The notes beneath the pieces were generated by a model. That model saw nothing but the letters and a program-made list of their open reading frames with translations, did not search any database and was not told the DNA's origin. This document shows positions 9,905-20,961 of a stretch of 64,000 bases of DNA, piece by piece; the stretch's first letter is position 1, and each line of letters opens with the position of its first letter. The stretch is from Sarocladium kiliense (lineage: Eukaryota; Ascomycota; Sordariomycetes; Hypocreales; Sarocladiaceae), in NCBI GenBank assembly GCA_030734395.1, contig JAUZTG010000042.1, forward strand, positions 2,046,001 through 2,110,000. Direction: 5' to 3'. Both the position numbers and the translations under genes were made by a program.

Positions 9905-11422
9905 ACCGGCAAGAGACTGACAGCCGTCGAGGCTGCAGTGAAGTAAACGACAACGACAACTGACTAGTCCTTGACGAGTTCTTCGACAGCGAAGGAAAGG
10001 GGTACGCGAAGGGGTGGGCTATGCGGGCAAAGCATATCGGGTCGCAAGTGTTGATGCCGCCTGAGAGTGACAGCTCGAGTCGGTGACGTGATGCTGGCGG
10101 GGAGCTGGCTGTGAGCGGCGGCTGCGCAACGAAGAACAAAAGAGCACAGAAGTCTTTGAAGAAGCCAACGACATGAATCTGGGGTGTGATGGATCGTAAA
10201 GTCGCGTGCTGTTGGTTCGAGGGAAGAAATAGGAGGAAGCTTGGGCATCCAAGGGAGTGGAAGCTTTGCCGTCACTGTTTCGGCGGCGGTGGGGAGTGTC
10301 GCGGTCGTTGGGCAAGGCGGCACTTGAGGGTACCTAGTGCCGTGCCCTTATCGCCACCAGTCTCCAAGTACCTCGACTTCCCCAGGACCCGTGTCTCGGA
10401 GCCTCCCTTTTGCTGAAGACAGGCGAATGACAGGGAGCCTTGATTCCTCAGTCCTTTTCCTCTTGCCCTGATGAAGGATAGCCACTGGTCTAGACTACGG
10501 AGTATGTGCTGCTGAAATTACGGCCGTCAGAGCGCAGTAAGGCCGTCGCGGAACCTGGCTGTGAAGCAATCCCAGCGGCGCGTTGTGGGGTTCCTGTGTC
10601 CAGTCCGACTCACGTTCGTGGTCCAGGTGTCTTCAGTACGAAAGCCACTTACCAATGGCGTAACTGTTGACTGTGAAAGAGGTCCAGGATTGTTTCGTCT
10701 TCTGTAACGAATCTCGCTACAGTAAGAGTGTAGCCACTCTCTTGTCTTGCTCAGGCTGTCTTCCACAAAAGCCTCCCTCCTCGATCGTTCCCCCTGCGCG
10801 CCGCAACCTGATATTCGCAACGCTGTTGCTGTCCTCCGGGTCGACGCAGACCGGTAGACAGATCTCGATAAGAGTGCTACAGAAGGTGTTCACAGGGATT
10901 CTGTTGGCCGCTTCTTAAGGTACTTTGCTGAAACGAAATTCCTAGATTGTTCGAGGAGACCTGGTAGGAAGTTGCCGGCTCTTGGAATGGGGATAAACTC
11001 ACTGACTCATCGGCCAGATCAGTGAAGCATACCTTGTGGTGATCATCAACCTTCAAATATCCTCATCTGAAGTCTGGGTTTTAGGGTCAAGAAGAGGTGA
11101 TTGACGGCATTTCTCTCGATTCGTGCAAACCATGTTTTTTTTTTTTTTAGGTTGGGGTCGTCATCAAGTACCATACCATACCATTCTGCCGAAACACTTG
11201 GAACAGCCAACTTGAAGTAGCACCGACCATGAAGTCATACTCATTATTCCTGTCTCAAGCCTCTACCATCGTAAAATCATGCAAAGTACCTTGTCCCAAA
11301 CCTGACGACTCCATGTACAATGCGAAACGCCAACTACCGTCGCAGAATTCCTGTCCTGCTTGTCCAAGTCCATGACTAAACTCCGTATAAATGCAAACCC
11401 TCGCGTGAGGGCCTCTTGATCC
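9905..11422. other. 1.5 kb intergenic: promoter of the TBC gene and 3' flank of cdc11
   Basis: No supported gene. It contains TACGGAGTA at 10496-10504 and its core ACTCCGTA at 11380-11387, a run of 14 T at 11135-11148, and a short TACCA tandem at 11169-11184. Short open frames here lack any recognisable domain. The part next to 9904 should hold the TBC gene promoter and 5' UTR. Confidence 0.5.
11135..11184 (+). repeat. Poly-T tract and short TACCA tandem
   Basis: Fourteen consecutive T at 11135-11148, then three copies of TACCA at 11169-11183. Simple sequence; no function inferred. Confidence 0.7.
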
Positions 11423-14400
11423 TCAAGCAAAACTGTCTTCCGCATTCCACCGACTACTCCTCAAAGAGTCCTTGCTATCCACCTTGTCCTCTTTGACCTG
11501 TTGCTCCCCTTGCCGTTGACGTTGTTCTGGTGACATCTGCTGCTTTGCCTGGTTCGCGCCGATCTCCGGGAGCAGTCCATCCGAAATCAAGGTCTTCAAC
11601 AGCTCGTCGCGGGCCATAATGCTGTGCCGATTGAGCTCCAGGCCATCCAGCTTTCGCAGTCGTTTGCAACTAGCTGCGAATACCACTTGATGAAGCCGGC
11701 GCCGGAGCTTGGTCGCTTGGTCAAGCCGTCGCGCATACGTCTCGTCACGTTCAGCGTCGGCGTCAGGCAAGGTAAACGGATCAACGTGGTGCTTGTTGTC
11801 CGTCGTCACGAGGACCTGTACTGGAGCATAGAAGCCCTGAGTGACCGGATTATCGCGCAAATCCAGTTGGGTTAAGTGCGGGAACTCAGTCAGTAGCTCA
11901 GTCACCGCAGTTGAGTCTGCGAGCCTGTTACCAGCTACCAACAGCTTCTTCACTCGTGGCACAAACAGTAATGGCGAGAGATCTGTGATCGCGTTGAAGT
12001 TGATGTTGAGGGTGCGCAAATTTGGCATGAGCTGACCCATCATCCGAGGCAGCTCTCGCAACCCGCAGTTCGCCAGATCCAATAATTGAAGGTTCAGGAA
12101 ATCCACCTGAGGCTCGAATGATCCCATAGTGTTTCCAGACAAGAACAGCTTCCGCACTTCGTAGGCTGTTGATAGAAAGCTCATATCGAGAGGTTCCTCG
12201 CCATGCTGTTCGCGTAGGGATAGGCTGTCCAAACGTCGGCATCGGTGGAATCCACTCACTTTGTTGATGCAATTGCGGTCTGCATGGAGTGTGTGGAGGC
12301 CGGGAAAAGCGCTGACATCAAGACGCGATAGACAATTGTCGCTTACGTCTAGGAGGCGAAGTGACTTGACCGCCCTCTTCGGCGCGAAAAGCCGAAGCTC
12401 ATTGCGCTCAAGCTTCAGACGAGAAAGAGAAGGGCACTTGTCTAGGTTGCGTACCCTACTGATCCGGTTTCCGCCCAGATCGAGGTCAACAAGGCGCTCG
12501 AGCCTGGTGACTGCAAAATCGATCTCCTCGATGTCATTGTCCCGTGCCCTTAATGATAGCAGCCCGTCATGGGTGTCCAACCCATCAAGCGAGGTCAAGT
12601 GATTGTTGTCAGCCTTGACACTTCGTAGATGAACGAGATTCTTGAGCGCGGACAAACTCGACACCTCGTTTCCGGATATGTCAAGATACTGGAGATTCAT
12701 GAGATGATCCCACGAAGTGAGTTCTGTCAGCATGTTGTTGGTAGCCTTGAGTTGTCGCACACTGGGTGGAACACCGTCCAAGTGGCCGAGCATGTTTTCA
12801 GACGCATCCAGAGTCACCAGCTTGCCACAGAACTCGTCGAGCATATGCAGACTGGTGAGTCGCTTGTCGCATATGGCCAGCTCTGTCATGTCCTCCCAAA
12901 ATGGCTCACGAGGTTCGGCCTCACTAAGTTTGTCCACAAGTTCCCGTATTGTCATAGACATGACCCTCTTAGAACCGTCCCCGGTCTCCATGTGGCGGTG
13001 ACCCATGACATAGCTAACTTCAAAGCCGAAAGATTGGTCCGAGTTGTTCAATGTGAACTCAGACAAGGGACTGAGTGACAGTTTCCCAACATGATGACCA
13101 ATCATCGCGCTCTCATCAGCTCTCACCGATAAGGCCTGTGTACCTGGTGTCCGGTTGATGAGGAAACTTAAGCTGGGCTGACGTGGATTCGGAGTGTTAT
13201 GACTGACAAGACTCGTGTCACCGATGATGCTGACTTGCCGTTGGTCATCGTATGGAATTTCAACCGTGCTGTCTTCGTCCTGTTCATCAATACGAGATAC
13301 AGGTCTCGGTACAAATGCAGTCGATGGACGTTGCGGTTGGCTCGTGCCAGGGTCCCGTGAGGATGTCTTATTGGGTGACCCATGTCCAGAGTGTCCGTAG
13401 CGAGAAGCTGTCAGTTCCGGGCCAAGACCGCTGGATACGTCATCCTCGTCCAGGCTGTCTAGGTCCTCGGCAACGACATCTTGGATGATCGACGCTATCG
13501 GTGACGAAAATGCGATGGTCAGGTTACGTCTGCGTGCAGCGGCAGGCCTGCCCATCGCAGGTAGCTCGGGACTGTCATTGGCTTGATCAAGCGCTTGTTG
13601 GGCTTCTGTTGTACCCACATCATCCTTGGGTTGTGTCTGAAGCTCCGGCAGCAACTGCATCTTCATGTGCTGTTCTGGGGATATAGTGACATAGCGAGGA
13701 CTACTTGTTTGCTTCCATTCTTGTGAACCAGTCACCGGCGAGCCCTGCTCGCTTGCATTCTCGACGATACCTTGTTTGTGTCCCGTCGCCAGTCTGAGGT
13801 GTTGCATCTCCTTGGTCATATCGACGGTGAGGTCCGGAATACTTGCAAATGGATCATCCTCGCTATCATCCGAAGATGGCATCACCGGTGCTGGTTCGGC
13901 ATGTCCCTCCTTCTTCTTAATCCAGATGTTATTGTCTTTGTCGAGGTACATACTACCCACCCGATCAGGGATGAGATGAGACACACTTTCTGGCATTATG
14001 ACTTTGCGAGAATCCGAGCCACGCGAAGAGCCAGTCTGGTAGCTTCTGTTGGTCGAGTTCGTCGAGTGGTTGGATGGGAATTCCTTCGAAGGGCTTCGAC
14101 TGTGAATTGGTGCCATAGAAATACGCACATTAGGTATGTCGCTAACGAAGTCTTCGCCTGCATCCAGCGGTACCGCTGTTCTGTCTCCAAAGCTTTGACG
14201 AGTGTGCCGGCCGTTTTGCTGTGTGGCATGTCTTGTATCATTTGCCAGACCCGCAGAATGCAATGATGAGGAGACGATGTCACCCATATCACTAATCTCC
14301 TGATACTTCATTAGGCGGCGAACTACATCCGGATCATCCTGGTATTGGGGAAGCCTGGACATCGGCGCGCCATCCCGACTCGGTGGTCGATCAAAAGGCT

Positions 14401-16852
14401 CATTGGTGGAGTCAAGACCAGAATCATCTGAAAGTCCTGGGCTCGGTTTGCCTGCTTCTGCTTCAGACTCTTCGACACTAGCCAGACCTTGAGGTCTAAC
14501 TTGGCTTCGAATCATGGCCATAATCTGCGCCGCTTGATCGACAAAGTCTTGCGTCCTGATGGAAGGTTTGCGATCCGTGTCTGTCGGGACAGCGCGAGAA
14601 CTCGGAGTGCCCTCGCCTCTTAATGCCCGGCTCGGAGATTTGGCCGAGTTGGGAGAGCCGCGCTGCATGTCAAAGTAGCCTGGAGACTGCCTTCTTTTAC
14701 TATCTGACGATCTTTGTGTCGGGGTCGGGCTTCGTGGTCGCAGAATAGTCCTCATGGCGAGTATCTCCGGACTAGCAAGCTCAAAGTGTCCAGGGCGCGT
14801 GTTTTTGTGCTTCTTATGCATCATGGAGGGCATGCCATCATCAGCAGCGGCAAGAGACTCTTCACTCCGACCATAGGCAATGTCGGATTTGTGCAGAGTC
14901 CGGCGGCGCTTGGGTGTCGGGTCTTTCGATGGAGAAGTTCTTGGACGTTTCCCTTCAGAACCCGCATCGCGACGAGGCGTCGTGGCAATATCTGGAATGG
15001 TTGAAGTGATCTTTGTCTGGGTATCTCCTCGAGATGACTCCTGAGTCTGTCTTGTCATTGATGACGATGGGCCGTTGTCTCGTTTTCGTCGAACCATCAT
15101 CTCCGAGTCATCGAGAGGAGAGCAGTTGCCGGGAGAGCTCTTGAAACGGCCGACGGGTGGCGTAGGTGCCGCGTAGACAAGATGATCCTGATTTTCGAAG
15201 CTTGAACCTTCGATTGATGCAAGAGACAAGTCGCTATTGAACTCGAACCCTTCCAGATCACCCTCACCAAACTGGCTGACCCTTCTCGTGGAGGATCTCT
15301 GATCGACTGGTAACTTGCTCGGGCTTGCGATGAAGGCACGATTGACACGAGACGGTGATCCTTCAATCGGTGTGATTGACTGGCGCGAGTGTCTCGAGTT
15401 GCTGCCAGAGGTACCCTCCTCAAACTGACTGATACGTCGCAACAAGGTTTGGTTGGTGAAAGTGTCATATGGACCGAACAGCTTCAGAGGGCTACCGCCA
15501 GCGGTTGCGCCTCTGAATATCGGCTGTGACGTCTTTTGAGGAGAAGGGAAGGGAGCTCGGGGCAGAGACGGACTTTTGCTTGAATCTTCCATTGTTCTTA
15601 CCGTTGGGAACTGCTTGGGCGTGCTCGCCTGCAGAGATTCCTCGGGAAGCATCTCGGAGGTATCGCAACCCATACTGGGACTGAGCGCACGATATCGAAA
15701 TGAGCCTTCTGCTGACCTTCCTCCTCTTTGCAGGTTAATGTATGCCCCATGTCGCGCGAAGTTGTGGGTAGTCTCCTGGAATTCGTGCAGGTCATCCTGG
15801 TCTCCTGCGCCCAGTATCTCTTCCGTTGGAATCTGCGACTCGAGCAACATTTGGTTGATGCGCAGCCTTTCCAGTTTCTGCTTCAATTGATCAACCGGAA
15901 CCTCAATGGGTGCAAAATCAACCTGGCCATCCTGGTTGCTATGTTTGCCAATGAAAATAGGGCTGAAGTCTTCGTTGCGAGTGTCACTTTGTCCGCTTGG
16001 TTTCCTCGATTGGGTCCCAACTTCTGATGGGACGGTCAAACAGCTCTCGTCCCGATAAATCTCCTCTCCAGTGGGTGCTTGGGGTGAACCTCTTCGAGCC
16101 AAATCGAAGCTGTCATCTGATGGCAACCCAGAATCATCGTCTGTGGGACGGTACTGTACCCCACGTGGTTGCCTTCGCGGACTTGGGCTTGGACTGATGT
16201 CGTTCGGATGGCGCGCCTCATAATCATCCATCCCATCCAGAGACTCCTCGTCATCGACAATGTCCCCACTTATGACCCTTTGCGGATAGATTGGAGGGCT
16301 TGATGGCAGAGTTACTTCGTGTTCGGCGAGGTCCTCGTGTGACATTTCCCCGTTCATAGATTGAGGAGGTTTGAACATGTCTTGAAGGCCAGCAGCGGCC
16401 GAACAAAACAAGTCGCGTTGCTCCCCATACGCGATCTCGCCGTGGAGGAGCCGTCTTTTCCATTCTGGTGTTTGACCTTTGACCTTTTCCGGTGATATTT
16501 GAATATTGACTGTATTGTGAACCACGGACGCGTTGGAGGTAGCAGAGACAGCTCTACGCGCTTCTGTACCCTGTGCCTGGGTGACTTCGCGCGACAACTT
16601 AGACGGCTTTCGGTTTCTTGACGCAATGATTTCGTTGGTAGATCGTTCGCTGAGAATATTCACGCTGGGGTCGTAGTTCGATGACAGAGGTGAGCCATCT
16701 CCGGTGACGCGCCGGCCTTTGCGACTTGAGAAATCACGGGCCTGTGTCTTCGGTGGTGTTGCCTCTAAAGGTGGGAGTTGCCCGACTGATGTATCAGAGC
16801 CAGGTTGGGAAACCCAGTCCTCGGAAAGGGAGTCCAGCCACGCGTGTCCCAT
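11423..16852 (-). CDS. cdc11: Septation initiation network scaffold Cdc11/Nud1 (leucine-rich repeat)
   Basis: Single exon of 1809 residues with an ATG start. In fission yeast Cdc11 and budding yeast Nud1 anchor the septation/mitotic-exit kinase cascade at the spindle pole body; the human relative is centriolin. The N-terminus MGHAWLDSLSEDWVSQPGS is the short conserved opening of fungal Cdc11 proteins. Then come about 1300 Ser/Pro-rich residues with many Ser-Pro and Arg-x-x-Ser sites suited to CDK and Sid2-type kinases. The C-terminal part (about 1330-1720) is a run of leucine-rich repeats of the SDS22 form, such as NLQYLDISGNEVSSLSALKN and RLVDLDLGGNRISRVRNLDK. A basic/Gln-rich tail ends the protein. 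It shares a divergent promoter with the unknown gene at 17596. Confidence 0.9.
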   Translation of the reverse strand: MGHAWLDSLSEDWVSQPGSDTSVGQLPPLEATPPKTQARDFSSRKGRRVTGDGSPLSSNYDPSVNILSERSTNEIIASRNRKPSKLSREVTQAQGTEARRAVSATSNASVVHNTVNIQISPEKVKGQTPEWKRRLLHGEIAYGEQRDLFCSAAAGLQDMFKPPQSMNGEMSHEDLAEHEVTLPSSPPIYPQRVISGDIVDDEESLDGMDDYEARHPNDISPSPSPRRQPRGVQYRPTDDDSGLPSDDSFDLARRGSPQAPTGEEIYRDESCLTVPSEVGTQSRKPSGQSDTRNEDFSPIFIGKHSNQDGQVDFAPIEVPVDQLKQKLERLRINQMLLESQIPTEEILGAGDQDDLHEFQETTHNFARHGAYINLQRGGRSAEGSFRYRALSPSMGCDTSEMLPEESLQASTPKQFPTVRTMEDSSKSPSLPRAPFPSPQKTSQPIFRGATAGGSPLKLFGPYDTFTNQTLLRRISQFEEGTSGSNSRHSRQSITPIEGSPSRVNRAFIASPSKLPVDQRSSTRRVSQFGEGDLEGFEFNSDLSLASIEGSSFENQDHLVYAAPTPPVGRFKSSPGNCSPLDDSEMMVRRKRDNGPSSSMTRQTQESSRGDTQTKITSTIPDIATTPRRDAGSEGKRPRTSPSKDPTPKRRRTLHKSDIAYGRSEESLAAADDGMPSMMHKKHKNTRPGHFELASPEILAMRTILRPRSPTPTQRSSDSKRRQSPGYFDMQRGSPNSAKSPSRALRGEGTPSSRAVPTDTDRKPSIRTQDFVDQAAQIMAMIRSQVRPQGLASVEESEAEAGKPSPGLSDDSGLDSTNEPFDRPPSRDGAPMSRLPQYQDDPDVVRRLMKYQEISDMGDIVSSSLHSAGLANDTRHATQQNGRHTRQSFGDRTAVPLDAGEDFVSDIPNVRISMAPIHSRSPSKEFPSNHSTNSTNRSYQTGSSRGSDSRKVIMPESVSHLIPDRVGSMYLDKDNNIWIKKKEGHAEPAPVMPSSDDSEDDPFASIPDLTVDMTKEMQHLRLATGHKQGIVENASEQGSPVTGSQEWKQTSSPRYVTISPEQHMKMQLLPELQTQPKDDVGTTEAQQALDQANDSPELPAMGRPAAARRRNLTIAFSSPIASIIQDVVAEDLDSLDEDDVSSGLGPELTASRYGHSGHGSPNKTSSRDPGTSQPQRPSTAFVPRPVSRIDEQDEDSTVEIPYDDQRQVSIIGDTSLVSHNTPNPRQPSLSFLINRTPGTQALSVRADESAMIGHHVGKLSLSPLSEFTLNNSDQSFGFEVSYVMGHRHMETGDGSKRVMSMTIRELVDKLSEAEPREPFWEDMTELAICDKRLTSLHMLDEFCGKLVTLDASENMLGHLDGVPPSVRQLKATNNMLTELTSWDHLMNLQYLDISGNEVSSLSALKNLVHLRSVKADNNHLTSLDGLDTHDGLLSLRARDNDIEEIDFAVTRLERLVDLDLGGNRISRVRNLDKCPSLSRLKLERNELRLFAPKRAVKSLRLLDVSDNCLSRLDVSAFPGLHTLHADRNCINKVSGFHRCRRLDSLSLREQHGEEPLDMSFLSTAYEVRKLFLSGNTMGSFEPQVDFLNLQLLDLANCGLRELPRMMGQLMPNLRTLNINFNAITDLSPLLFVPRVKKLLVAGNRLADSTAVTELLTEFPHLTQLDLRDNPVTQGFYAPVQVLVTTDNKHHVDPFTLPDADAERDETYARRLDQATKLRRRLHQVVFAASCKRLRKLDGLELNRHSIMARDELLKTLISDGLLPEIGANQAKQQMSPEQRQRQGEQQVKEDKVDSKDSLRSSRWNAEDSFA

Positions 16853-17595
16853 GGTGAAGAGAACAGATTGGTGAATCTGGGATAATTCAGACTTCCTTTG
16901 CCGCCGCGGCTGGCTGAAAATGCAAGTTGCTCAAGTCATCCGGCGGGGCTGTAGGGCGTGTTGTTGGTGTTTTCGGGCGCTGGTTGTAGGGCTCTGGGGA
17001 AATTTTCGAGAAACTGAAGAGACTCCAACCGAGGAGATAGGGAATGTGCCTTGTCAGCCAGTGAATACTGCCATGCAGACTGGCAGGATAGACTATCGAA
17101 AGATGCAATGGCAACGCGAACCACCTTGACCAGGTGCGCGCCTGTGATGCTGGGATCACCCCATGTAAACAGGCATGGGTATGCCGTTGCTGTGCCAACG
17201 AGAGTACCACGTGACTAGGCACGTGATTCTTGAGACACATTGTCTGGAGATTATTCAGTCCAGAAAACATGCATCATAGCCCCAGTATATACCAATTGAT
17301 CTTCCTGGGCCTATACTCTGTTCTCAAACCTTGTTGTTGTGAAAGATGTGTCGAGTTGTGAACTTGGGAGACTACTCACTTAACGCGTGGGCACGTGCGA
17401 TCGTGAACGCGTCCTAGGCACGCGACTTGGCTGGCAGCTCCAAGGATCCAGCCACCTGCGCGAATGCACTGTTACCTCCGCAACCCAGTTCCTTCTCCAA
17501 TACCCGACCGAAACTCGCTCTTCTGCCTCAGATACATGATTCCAGGAGGAAAGCACCACTGCCTGGGCAGACAACATATCAAATAATATCCATAT
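16853..17595. promoter_or_regulatory. Divergent promoter cdc11 / unknown nuclear protein, with paired ACGCGT and CACGTG boxes
   Basis: Two ACGCGT hexamers (17383-17388 and 17407-17412, 24 nt start to start) match the MluI cell-cycle box bound by MBF-type Swi4/Mbp1 factors at G1/S. Three CACGTG E-boxes lie at 17208-17213, 17220-17225 and 17392-17397, the last between the two ACGCGT sites. These are read directly; binding is inferred. The ACGCGT pair is closer to the 17596 gene (about 185-215 nt upstream) than to cdc11. Confidence 0.5.
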
Positions 17596-20592
17596 ATGTC
17601 TCCAACGATGTCAACAAAAGCTTTCGACCCCGACGAGCTCGGTCCTTATTGGCACGAAGACACCATTTCCGAGACACACATCGATTCGTCCGACATTATC
17701 TATGAAGGATCAGACGATGAGCACTATACATCACCGGAGGCTCGCCGGCGGGCCTGCGTTTCTGCAGGATACCGCTATCTGCAGGGAAGAACACCGATTA
17801 TGCTGTCGACCTCATTGCATGGTCCCTTCGGCGCACGTACGGGCTGGAAGAACCCATGGGTTTCTCGTAGCCAGTCGTGCTCACGGAAAGGTTCTCACAG
17901 CAAGACACACCATCAGCAATCTACCCATGGTTCCTCCAATTCGAAGGCATCCTTGGCATCTCTATCGAAGCGCACGAAGCTGGAGAATAGCCAGGAGTCG
18001 CACCTTCCCAGCCCCGAGAGCCTTAAGCAAGCTTCGGCGGCATCTACACCTCATCGGTTCCTGGAACAAGGAGAACTTCACAACCTACAAAAATGGAGAA
18101 ACGATGTGTACGACGAGAAAATTGTGGACAGAACAGCCACGACGGCAGGAGATCTGCCGTCCCGGAAAAGGAAGTCGAAGGGATCCGAATGGATCAAGAA
18201 AGTCACAACGAAACGACAGAAGACTCATGAGAGTCGCAATGGACCACTAGCAAGCCCTCTGAATCGTTTTGGGGGATTCTCTCTCTCACAGCCGCCACGC
18301 CGTGGTTGTCGAGCTGCCTTTGATGACCCTTTGAAACTGTCATTCCGCAGCGCGCCTGGGAAAATGGAGACCCCATCATTACGGACTGCCACCGAACGTC
18401 AAAGGTCTCTTCAATCATCAGGACGGGTGGAAAGCACTCTTTTTCTTGAGCCTTCACGACGCCGACCCACTGCGAAACCAGCTTCTCAAGTTTCCCCGCG
18501 AAAGCACTGCGAAGGTGAGGATTCCGATGATGAACTCTCCTCAGAACATGTGACGGGTATTCCCTCGCCAGCCTCGCCAGTCTCCAAGCACTTCCTCACT
18601 CGTCATGGAAAAGAGAACGAAAATGGCAGTGCGAAAGAAGTCCAAAACCGCAGCCAAAGCCCGTTGGCTCACGCAGCGGATCCTCAAACAGACGAGTGCA
18701 GCGCAGCGAGGGGTGACAAGAGCGACGAGGCGAGTGAATTGAACGCATATTGTGAGGAACCTAAGAACAACGACTGTTCTGAGGCAGCGGTCGCTGCCAC
18801 TTCGGAGAAGGTCCTTTGTGCCAGCCCCGACAAGCCGGGAACCTCGTCGAACTCATGCATCGCGGTCGGAGCAGAGAATGCGACAAACGAAGAGGAAGCA
18901 GCACCCATTCATCTTGGAGAAGCATCAGAACTGTCGTCAGCGCCCAGATCGCTTGACTCTAATGCGGAAATGATTGAGCACGTGGATGAACAGGCCACCG
19001 TGGATGCGATGGTTCTGGATCAGTTGACACAATCAATGAGCAATCCTGCTCTCACAGATGATCATGGGGAGCACGTTGTTCGAGCCCAGGATGAGTCGAT
19101 GCGAAGCATCTGCAAACAGGCGACTCAATCCGACAACGGTAGTTCCATCTCGGACACTCAGACAAGACTACCAATAGAAGGTCCATCGATCACAATGGGC
19201 AATACTGAAACAACGCCATCGTGTTCGGCCGGAACGCAGAAGGAAGAGCATGCTTACCACACAACCAACGCTATTGTGTTTGAAGCTGAGCCTGCTTCTG
19301 AACTTCATGAGGACGTGGTAACGGAGAGAGGATCTTCAGCCGGTGACTTCCCTCCTGGCGCAACTGAGGATGTGCCTCATTTCTCGTTTTCCGCCTTGAT
19401 GTCCAAGCTTGTTCCAGTTAATCCGTGGTCGAGCTTTGGTGCGCAGAGGCGCGTGCAACAGGAAGCTGAGACAAGCCCGCAAGAAGGCGAGAGTTTGCTC
19501 AACTGTGCCGCCGCGTTGCACGATGCTCACACCGCCCACAGCCCACAGCAAAATGCTTGCGAGCCAGCTGCAGTTGAAGCCACTGTTCCGAGCAATGATG
19601 CAACGACTGTTACACAAAAGCTGGTTGATGCTGGTTCAACATGTCAGCAGGATCTTCGATTGCCAGACCTGAACCCCAATTCGAGTGTTGACTCACGGAT
19701 TGAGCACCAATGGACCCAGGCGCCATCGGAAACTCTCGAACGAACTCCGATCAAACCAGTCCAATGTACAGCAGATGTCGACGTTTCAATGACCTCTCTC
19801 ACCGATGCAGATCCAATAAGGCGTGATGCGACAGGAGACTGCGACACTTTGTCTACTACATTGCCCATCGCTGTTCCCGACAGCGACATTAGACTGGGAG
19901 ATGGCCAGCAGCACCCATCTGAAATCAGAGCAAGCTCCCGTTCAAGGACACCTGAGCCGCAGTTCTCGATGAAAACGATGGCTTCCTTCATGTCTCCTTC
20001 TCCCCAACAAAAGCGCCGCCGTTTTACCAGAGCCTCCGGAAGCGCCGACAGCTCAGTGAATGTCAAGTCAGCCCTCAGATGCCCTTGGTCAGCCCGCAAG
20101 AGCAACAAGCGGGTGTCCTGGGCCCCTTTACCAGATGAGAAGGATACCGGTCGCCCAGGGAAGCTGTGTCAGGGGTCGCCCCCACCAGAGAACCCTAAGG
20201 AGATGGCCTCCGGAGAAGACTTGAAATTCCATCAGCATTTCACAGCTGTAACACGCCGCATAGAGGGCAAGGGACAGAAGCGACGACTCCGTTCGGATCA
20301 AGTACATCACTTGTTAACATCACCAGAATGTGATGCTATGGACGATGTGGTTGTCACAAGGACTGAAGTCGTGAACGCAGGAATGGCCACTGATGTAGCC
20401 AAAAGGCTGGAACAGGAAGCTGCTGGCGATATGGATGTAGACAGAGACGCTTCAGAGGAGCCGATGGATATTGTGGAAGATGTTTTTAGGGAGATGTCCG
20501 AGTTATTGCAGACATGGGATGTTGAAACAGAACTTGAAGTGGCAAGGAAGCAGACCACTGCGCCTCCCACAGGACCCCAGGCCATGGTCTGA
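17596..20592 (+). CDS. Uncharacterised conserved fungal protein, probably nuclear
   Basis: Single exon, 998 residues, ATG start. I do not recognise a named domain. The N-terminal 90 residues look ordered and conserved in style: an acidic opening, then RYLQGRTPIMLSTSLHGPF and SGW-like TGWKNPW. Relatives in Pezizomycotina have sometimes been labelled protamine P1-like; I recall this and cannot check it. Basic clusters such as KKVTTKRQK and QQKRRRF could be nuclear localisation signals. The middle (about 300-750) is acidic and Ser/Thr-rich without fold. Near residues 815-850 a second block, KSALRCPWSARKSNKRVSW, recalls short basic motifs found in chromatin-associated proteins. The tail is acidic. 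Paired ACGCGT boxes upstream suggest S-phase expression. Confidence 0.7.
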   Translation: MSPTMSTKAFDPDELGPYWHEDTISETHIDSSDIIYEGSDDEHYTSPEARRRACVSAGYRYLQGRTPIMLSTSLHGPFGARTGWKNPWVSRSQSCSRKGSHSKTHHQQSTHGSSNSKASLASLSKRTKLENSQESHLPSPESLKQASAASTPHRFLEQGELHNLQKWRNDVYDEKIVDRTATTAGDLPSRKRKSKGSEWIKKVTTKRQKTHESRNGPLASPLNRFGGFSLSQPPRRGCRAAFDDPLKLSFRSAPGKMETPSLRTATERQRSLQSSGRVESTLFLEPSRRRPTAKPASQVSPRKHCEGEDSDDELSSEHVTGIPSPASPVSKHFLTRHGKENENGSAKEVQNRSQSPLAHAADPQTDECSAARGDKSDEASELNAYCEEPKNNDCSEAAVAATSEKVLCASPDKPGTSSNSCIAVGAENATNEEEAAPIHLGEASELSSAPRSLDSNAEMIEHVDEQATVDAMVLDQLTQSMSNPALTDDHGEHVVRAQDESMRSICKQATQSDNGSSISDTQTRLPIEGPSITMGNTETTPSCSAGTQKEEHAYHTTNAIVFEAEPASELHEDVVTERGSSAGDFPPGATEDVPHFSFSALMSKLVPVNPWSSFGAQRRVQQEAETSPQEGESLLNCAAALHDAHTAHSPQQNACEPAAVEATVPSNDATTVTQKLVDAGSTCQQDLRLPDLNPNSSVDSRIEHQWTQAPSETLERTPIKPVQCTADVDVSMTSLTDADPIRRDATGDCDTLSTTLPIAVPDSDIRLGDGQQHPSEIRASSRSRTPEPQFSMKTMASFMSPSPQQKRRRFTRASGSADSSVNVKSALRCPWSARKSNKRVSWAPLPDEKDTGRPGKLCQGSPPPENPKEMASGEDLKFHQHFTAVTRRIEGKGQKRRLRSDQVHHLLTSPECDAMDDVVVTRTEVVNAGMATDVAKRLEQEAAGDMDVDRDASEEPMDIVEDVFREMSELLQTWDVETELEVARKQTTAPPTGPQAMV

Positions 20593-20961
20593 GGATGCCT
20601 CTCTGACGTCGGAATAATGGCTCTTGTTGGCCGTAATATAAAACTACTAATGAAGAATGATACCCGTGAAGTTCAGCATGGACTGATTGTGATCGATTTT
20701 ACCGCTTCGATGCTATTATCTGCGTTCAAGATGCCGACAGAAGTATGAAGATGAGAAAGAAGTGACGCCCTGTGTACTGTAAGTGGCTCTAAGTGCACAA
20801 TGCCAACGTAACTTTGCAGCTTCAACTTGAGCGCGTCAGCCCATACATCAAGCAACTACTTAACGGCTTGCCACCCTCGGACAACATTGAAGTAAGTCAG
20901 TACATGTTATTCCACTATCTGAAAATAGGATTCTCCTTTGGAAACCAGGATTTCGGGGTCA
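20593..20961. other. Intergenic, convergent 3' ends
   Basis: Contains the 3' ends of the unknown nuclear gene and the secreted-protein gene. Nothing else recognised. Confidence 0.6.
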
